Of a stretch of 51,275 bases of DNA, positions 46,315-51,275 are shown one piece after another. The position numbers and the translations under genes were made by a program. The stretch spans positions 251,131,214 through 251,182,488 of the forward strand of contig JBOZIK010000001.1 in NCBI GenBank assembly GCA_051453625.1, in the 5' to 3' direction. Each line of letters opens with the position of its first letter. The first letter of the stretch is position 1. Source of the stretch: Welwitschia mirabilis (Eukaryota; Gnetophyta; Gnetopsida; Welwitschiales). The notes under the pieces are model-generated. The model was not told where the DNA came from, did no database searches, and saw only the letters and a program-made list of their open reading frames with translations.

Positions 46315-48462
46315 ATGGTAGACATGAAAAATCTGCACAGATTGAGCATCATGGCTGCGCTAGTTTTGCTTGGATTTCAGCTTTGTGGGACATCTGCAGA
46401 AGCAGGTCCCTGCAACAGAAGATGTGGCTCTCGGACAGTGAATTACCCTTTTGGGTTCAGTGGCTCTTGCCCGTACTTGCTGGACCACAAATGCTCCTCA
46501 AATGGTACTGTTTACTTGCGCGGATTCCAAGTTATACATATCTCGAATTCCAGCATAAAGATCGGTATTGTTAAGTCGAATTCTTCAGGGTGTTACCAGA
46601 ATGGAAGCCTTATCCCTCAGTTGTTCGGTTCCTCCTTTGGCCTCTCTGGAAGAAACGTCCTGCTCTACAAAAACTGTTCAGAAAATCTCTATAACTGCCT
46701 GAACGTCACCGGAATCAACAACACGAATCTTGCTGGGGACGATGAGAGGAGAAGAAGGTGCAGAAGCAACGATCTCACGGAAACAGGCTGTTTGTGGAAC
46801 GATGGCGTCGGACGATGGCTCAGCTGGACGTATCTGCAAAAACTGAGATGCAAATATATGATTAGCAGCTTCGTTGTTGAGAGCTTTGGAGCAAACGTGC
46901 TGAATCTCGAGGTGGATGCCCTTGAACTTGCTTGGTGGATTGATGGGGGTTGTTCTGCTGATTCCTGTTCTGAAAATGCGATCTGTTCAGCGTTTCTGAA
47001 TCCGCAGAATAAGACTGTGCATAACTGTTACTGCAAAGAAGGCTTTGTTGGTGATGGCTTCCGGGAAGGGGCAGGTTGCAGGAAGAGTAAGTGGATTTCC
47101 TCTGAGAGTTTCCGCTTTTGTGGTTTTGGTTGTCGTTAGAATAAGCATTTAGCTTCTAGATTTCTTTGGGTCTGAACTGGAAAATGAATCAGGGGTTTTT
47201 TGCTCTCTCTGCAGGCGGCCATAAATCAAAAACTGGAGTCGTTATTTCATGTAAGTTGAACGATTCGAAATCTCAGAGTACCTGCATCATGTGTTTCAGT
47301 CAGATATCTTTATCGTTCCTCCAATTTCTGTCACTACAGCTCCTTGTGCAACGTTCTTCCTTAAACCTGACAGAGTCCTTTCCCCCTCTCTTCTGCAGGC
47401 ACAGTTGCAGGATGCATAGTAATAATCCTGACAATACTTCTGTGTCTGGTTTGCCGAAAAAAGACCCGCAGAGAAAGCAAATCCAGAACCGAAGTATCCC
47501 ACGAATCCTTGGGGATACCAGTATACTCCTACGAAATAATAGAAAAGGCCACAAAATCCTTCTCAGACACAGAAAAACTGGGCTCGGGAGCCTACGGAAC
47601 AGTCTACGCCGGAAAGCTCTCGGTATGCAACGGCAGCAGGATCAGTGTTGCAGTCAAGAAAATGAGACACAGAGACGACCGCGGAATTGACCAGGTTTTG
47701 AACGAAATTAGAGTTTTATCGAGCGTGAGTCATCCAAACCTGGTAAAACTTCTGGGCTGCTGCCTCGACAGCAAGGACCCAATTCTTCTCTACGAATTCA
47801 TGCCCAACGGGACGCTTGCAGAGCACTTGCAGAGAGACAGGGGCGAAGTCCTGCCATGGCCAATCCGCCTGCGAATCGCTGCAGAGACTGCCAATGCTTT
47901 GGCGTATCTCCATTTCACGGTGAATCCACCCATCTATCACAGAGACATCAAATCGACCAACATTCTGCTGGACTATGATTTCCATTCAAAAGTTGCAGAT
48001 TTTGGGCTCTCGAGACTTGCCCACACTGACATATCCCACGTCTCTACTGCCCCACAGGGGACCCCTGGTTATGTCGATCCCCAATACCATGAAAATTTTC
48101 TGCTTTCAGACAAGAGTGATGTTTATAGTTTTGGGGTGGTTTTGGCGGAGATCTTGACAGGCCTCAAGGTTGTGGATTTTTCAAGAAAGGAGACTGAGGT
48201 CAACTTGGCTAGCCTTACATTAAAGAAGATTGGGGAGGGTCGCCTTGATGAAATAATTGACCCTTTTCTTGCCATAGGGTGTGATGCCAATGTTAGGGTG
48301 GGGGTGCAGAGGGTTGGTGAATTGGCCTTCAGATGTTTGGCTTTTGATAGAAATGCTAGACCCAACATGGCTGAGGTTTGTCTGGAGTTGGACTCCCTTG
48401 TTCACAACTTCTTTTCCCCTCAGTGTCTTGAATCCCAAGTGTTCATTTCCTCTTATACATAG
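46315..48462 (+). CDS. WAKL14: Wall-associated receptor kinase-like protein, WAKL14/20 type (623 aa, three exons)
   Basis: Exons 46315-47086, 47215-47250 and 47399-48462 join in frame (both introns phase 1) to a 623-residue plasma-membrane receptor-like Ser/Thr kinase. Residues 1-30 are a signal peptide ending TSAEA. Residues 33-200 are a cysteine-rich GUB_WAK-type domain (CNRRCGS, VNYPFGFSGSCP; several N-glycosylation sites), expected to face the cell wall. Residues 211-257 are an EGF-like module. Residues 266-288 are the membrane helix. The kinase (about 325-600) has GSGAYG (331-336), VAVK Lys356, Glu372, HRD Asp452 and DFG Asp470, all intact, then GTPGYVDPQY. It closely resembles Arabidopsis WAKL14 (SVSHPNLVKLLGCC, MPNGTLAEHLQRDRG), but the tail after the kinase is only ~20 residues, shorter than I recall for that protein. 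I chose ATG 46315 because it puts the signal peptide at the N-terminus; 46324 is nearly equivalent and 46051 would add 88 residues. Ligand and orthology are inferred. Confidence 0.93.
47087..47214 (+). other. Intron 1 of the kinase gene (128 bp, phase 1)
   Basis: Donor GTAAGT at 47087, acceptor CTCTCTCTGCAG ending 47214. If retained, translation stops at 47139, giving a 274-residue secreted ectodomain without membrane helix or kinase. Confidence 0.9.
47251..47398 (+). other. Intron 2 of the kinase gene (148 bp, phase 1)
   Basis: Donor GTAAGT at 47251, acceptor CTCTCTTCTGCAG ending 47398. Splicing here joins the 36-bp exon 2 to the exon that encodes the membrane helix and kinase. Retention would shift the frame. 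Confidence 0.9.
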
Positions 48463-48849
48463 CATTTCCGCATCAACATAATCAAGGGATTTTGTGAAAC
48501 TGATTGCCTCATGAAAGTTTGATGTAATTCTACATTGTTGTAAGCCTCCTTCAAAGAGCTCATAAGAAACAAATGGTAAGGAATGTCCCTTTCCGGTTGT
48601 TGCGTCTTACTTAGAAATTATTTTTTTAATAACATGTTTCTCATTTTTTCTAACGAAAAAGAAAAAAATATAGGGGTCATGTTTCTAAACATGTTAGATT
48701 ACTAGGAGGTCATGCATGTAAAAGATAATACTCTTTTATCTTAGACTAATTTCAATCAGCTATCTAGGCCTTAGAAAAATGATATTGTTTAAAAAACAAT
48801 ATATAATGTTTACTTAGTGTTAAGATTAAGACTATCATTATAAGAAAAT
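48463..48849. other. 3' flank of the kinase gene
   Basis: Contains the 3' UTR, whose end I cannot place; no standard AATAAA is present close to the stop codon. GC content falls back to the intergenic level within ~200 bp. Confidence 0.5.
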
Positions 48850-49172
48850 GGGGCAGTAGTCTATTAGGTAGGACACTCTCCTCCATTTAGGAGGTTATGA
48901 GTTTGAACCTTTGAATGTTGGATTTGACGCCTATGAGGCCTTGGACATAATTAACTCATTTGTTTAGGCAATCGTGGTGACCATACTTCTAAGGAGAGGT
49001 ATGATCACTAAATATTTTAAGTTTGACCATAACTCCTGCTTAAGTCGTAGTCATCGCGATTGCCTAAATAAATTAATTTAATTACAACTAGGACCTCAAT
49101 ATTATGTTAATTAGGTCAACCAAAGATTTGAATCTATGAACTCCTAAATGGAGGATGAGCATCCCACCAATT
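48850..49172. repeat. Inverted pair of tRNA-derived SINE-like elements
   Basis: The left arm (about 48857-49010, plus) and right arm (about 49020-49172, minus) are reverse complements with moderate divergence. Matching blocks include CTCCATTTAGGAG (near 48881, against 49141-49155) and TTTAGGCAATCG (48963, against 49068). Each arm has a Pol III B-box-like core (GAGTTTGAACC at 48899-48909; AGATTCAAATC on the minus strand at 49135-49125) and an A-box-like TAGTCTATTAGGTAGG in the left arm. The pair could fold as a long hairpin. Confidence 0.7.
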
Positions 49173-49696
49173 TGGAAACTTTTGTAAGTTATGATTTTAA
49201 ATTCAAACCTAAACCAAGTTGTATTAATTAATATAAGCATTTAATATTTCTCTATTTACAAAACTCTATTGGTTTGTTTCTTTAGCTACATATTTTTATG
49301 AAACTATGTAAGTTTGGTAGGATTCTTATATCTCAACTAATCTAAACTTGACAATCCTTTAGTAAATCATGTTATAGGATTTCTCATAAAACCTTAAGAA
49401 CAATGACATTAATTCAATAAAAACCTAATCTTTTTAAATGATAAAATGAAACAAGTTATAAATCAATAGTCTTCTTGGAGACATTCCGACAATAGAGTAG
49501 TGATCCTATTACTTTCTAGTTATAGTTGTAATTTTTGTAAAAATTCTTTCAACTCAAAAAAGAGTCATAAATCAATATTATGATTCTCTTTTGAAATTTA
49601 CAATACTTTTTTTATTCTTCATTTCTCTCTCTCTCTTTTCTTTCCTTTGTTTTTAAGAAATACATGATATAAAATTAAAATCATAAAGTTGTTAAT

Positions 49697-49880
49697 GGGT
49701 TAATAGTCCAACTAGTAAAACACTCATCCTTTGCACAGCATGTTGTAGGTTTGAACCTTTTGATGTCCTTATTGACACCTATGAAGCCTTAAGCATAAGT
49801 AAATTATTGATTTGGGCACTCATGATGGCTTTACTCTTAGGGAAGGTGTGGTTACTAAAGGTTTTAAGTTTGAAATTTTC
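49697..49880 (+). repeat. Third copy of the tRNA-derived SINE-like element
   Basis: Aligns with 48850-49027 over ~180 bp: B box TAGGTTTGAACC (49746-49757), then 'GACACCTATGAAGCCTTAAGC' and 'GTTTTAAGTTTGA'. A (TC)n run lies shortly upstream near 49625. Confidence 0.7.
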
Positions 49881-51275
49881 CCTCCAAATTCATAAAGTTG
49901 CAAAAGAACTGTGCAAAGATTAAAATGCTTCAAAAGTGAAAAATGTGAATAGAATTTAGAAATAAGAAGCAACTAGAACTTAGATATGATGGATTAGTTG
50001 ATGAAGTTTAGAAAATTTTTATGGACTTCAAAAATGGGTTAGGAGTTTTAAAACCTACCTAAGAAGTTTTAATAAACTCAATTTGGACATGTTTCAATAG
50101 CACATCTAATAACTTTCTAAAATACTGGTGTTAAGTGCCACTAATCAAACCATAGCATATTTAAAAAAAGATCGTTCTTTTGTAATTTTTTTGACTATCT
50201 ATGAGTAAAGCAAATGGATATCAAAATGATGTAGAACATCTTTGAACATAATAGTATGTTTTCAATGACATGTATGCATCACTGAAGTCCACAGGATGTC
50301 AAATATGGGGTTTATAAGTCCTTTAAGTATCATTCTTAATCCACAATACCATTATTAGAAATAGTATTGGATCACCAAAAAGATCACATAGAAATATCTG
50401 CTTTATCATCAATTTCTTATAGGCATCAAAGTGTGACTTATGCATGAAGCATGAAGGGCCTTTCTTTTTAGATTCACACATAACCTCCTTGATAAAATGA
50501 AACATTGTTGATTATCGTTACAATTATCATTGTCTTTAGTTATTGTTCTTGGAAATACTTTAAATCATCTTTTATTAATTGTAGAATATCATAATTGTAA
50601 TTAAAATATTACCATTATATTCTTAATAAAGTTTTTATCCTTTTTATTAATTACCAAAGGTATTTTAGCTTTCTCTAATTAAGGTTGTAATTTCATGATG
50701 TCTGCTATCAAGAACTCATTACAATCTCTTGAGTTTCATATTGTTAGATTTGTTAAAGAATGGAGTTATTTTCTTCAAGTCTTAAATTAAATTCTTTCAT
50801 ATTACTTAATTGCTTGATTAATTTATGATAATTATTTTTTGAATGGTATTTGGTATTTTACAATTTAGAAGTATGATATAAAAGATCAATGTATTAGGCT
50901 AATCTTTAAATGTGAAGTTGGGAGAGAATAAAACATAAAGAAAATGGTATGAAAAAATAACCATAATAACAACTAATTTATTAGCGTGTAGTCAAATATT
51001 TATGCATCTATAATTACTGCTTTCCCATTAGGATTTCAATCTTCTCTGTTACATATAGATAAACTTTTACATGAATTACTATAATTATGATCTCACTATA
51101 GGACTTCAATCTTCTTCTTAAGTTTAAATCATAGTTACATCAGACAAAAAATATGTAATACCCCAACTTTAATTACCCTAATTAACCATAATTTTTTTTT
51201 TCATTATTAACTATCATGCACAACGGAACCTAGGATCAAATCCTATTTAGACTCTATTAACACATTATAAGATTT
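49881..51275. other. Intergenic, no recognisable gene
   Basis: AT-rich to the window end; the minus frame 50323-50505 has no recognisable domain. Confidence 0.55.

Noticed and set aside
47166-47690. Open frame of 174 codons overlapping introns 1 and 2 and the start of the kinase exon
   Set aside because: It is a shifted frame over introns and exon 3. Splicing with consensus sites gives the conserved kinase frame instead.
48850-48915. Possible tRNA gene
   Set aside because: A-box-like and B-box-like sequences are present, but the acceptor and anticodon stems do not pair and a SINE-like body follows.

Overview
This window is nuclear DNA of a seed plant. It carries one intact protein-coding gene and about 45 kb of old, heavily mutated transposable elements. 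The long decay of every element, the AT-rich and (by eye) CpG-poor repeats, and a CpG-containing gene island with small introns are typical of large, slowly purged plant genomes. I lean towards a gymnosperm, but nothing here proves the clade or species. Five runs of N mark assembly gaps.

Layout. 1-2100: about 20 diverged copies of a ~100-bp tandem repeat, broken by two gaps. 1560-5145: a ~1.05-kb direct repeat flanking a decayed Ty3 gag/protease/RT remnant. 5150-9680: mostly featureless, with a minus-strand exon-like coding fragment near 6.4-6.9 kb. 13.8-15.1 kb: a decayed Ty1/copia protease-integrase, then a tRNA-like SINE head. 18.7-21.07 kb (minus): a decayed Athila-type Ty3 pol (gag end, protease, RT, RNase H). 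21.6-35.4 kb: a complex of ~1.25-kb LTRs (called A to F here) whose degenerate primer-binding sites fit the tRNA-Asp type used by Athila elements. Its internal region has no recognisable pol but carries a ~2.5-kb decayed acidic open frame. 35.6-36.6 kb: short tandem repeats of probable LTR origin. 39.9-43.1 kb (minus): a LINE ORF2 remnant. 44.3 kb (minus): a copia RT scrap. 45.4-48.5 kb: the gene island. 48.85-49.9 kb: three copies of a tRNA-derived SINE-like element, two forming an inverted repeat.

The intact gene, at 46315-48462 on the plus strand, encodes a 623-residue wall-associated receptor-like kinase of the WAKL14/WAKL20 type. It has a signal peptide, a cysteine-rich GUB_WAK-type extracellular domain, an EGF-like module, one transmembrane helix and a complete RD-type Ser/Thr kinase. 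Two short introns (128 and 148 bp) have consensus GT-AG ends, and the second exon is only 36 bp.

I found no convincing new biological system. The observations most worth checking are the pol-less LTR element with its own decayed acidic frame, the apparent splitting of its 3' LTR at a 24-bp identical block next to an assembly gap, and the micro-exon and intron-retention possibilities of the receptor kinase.
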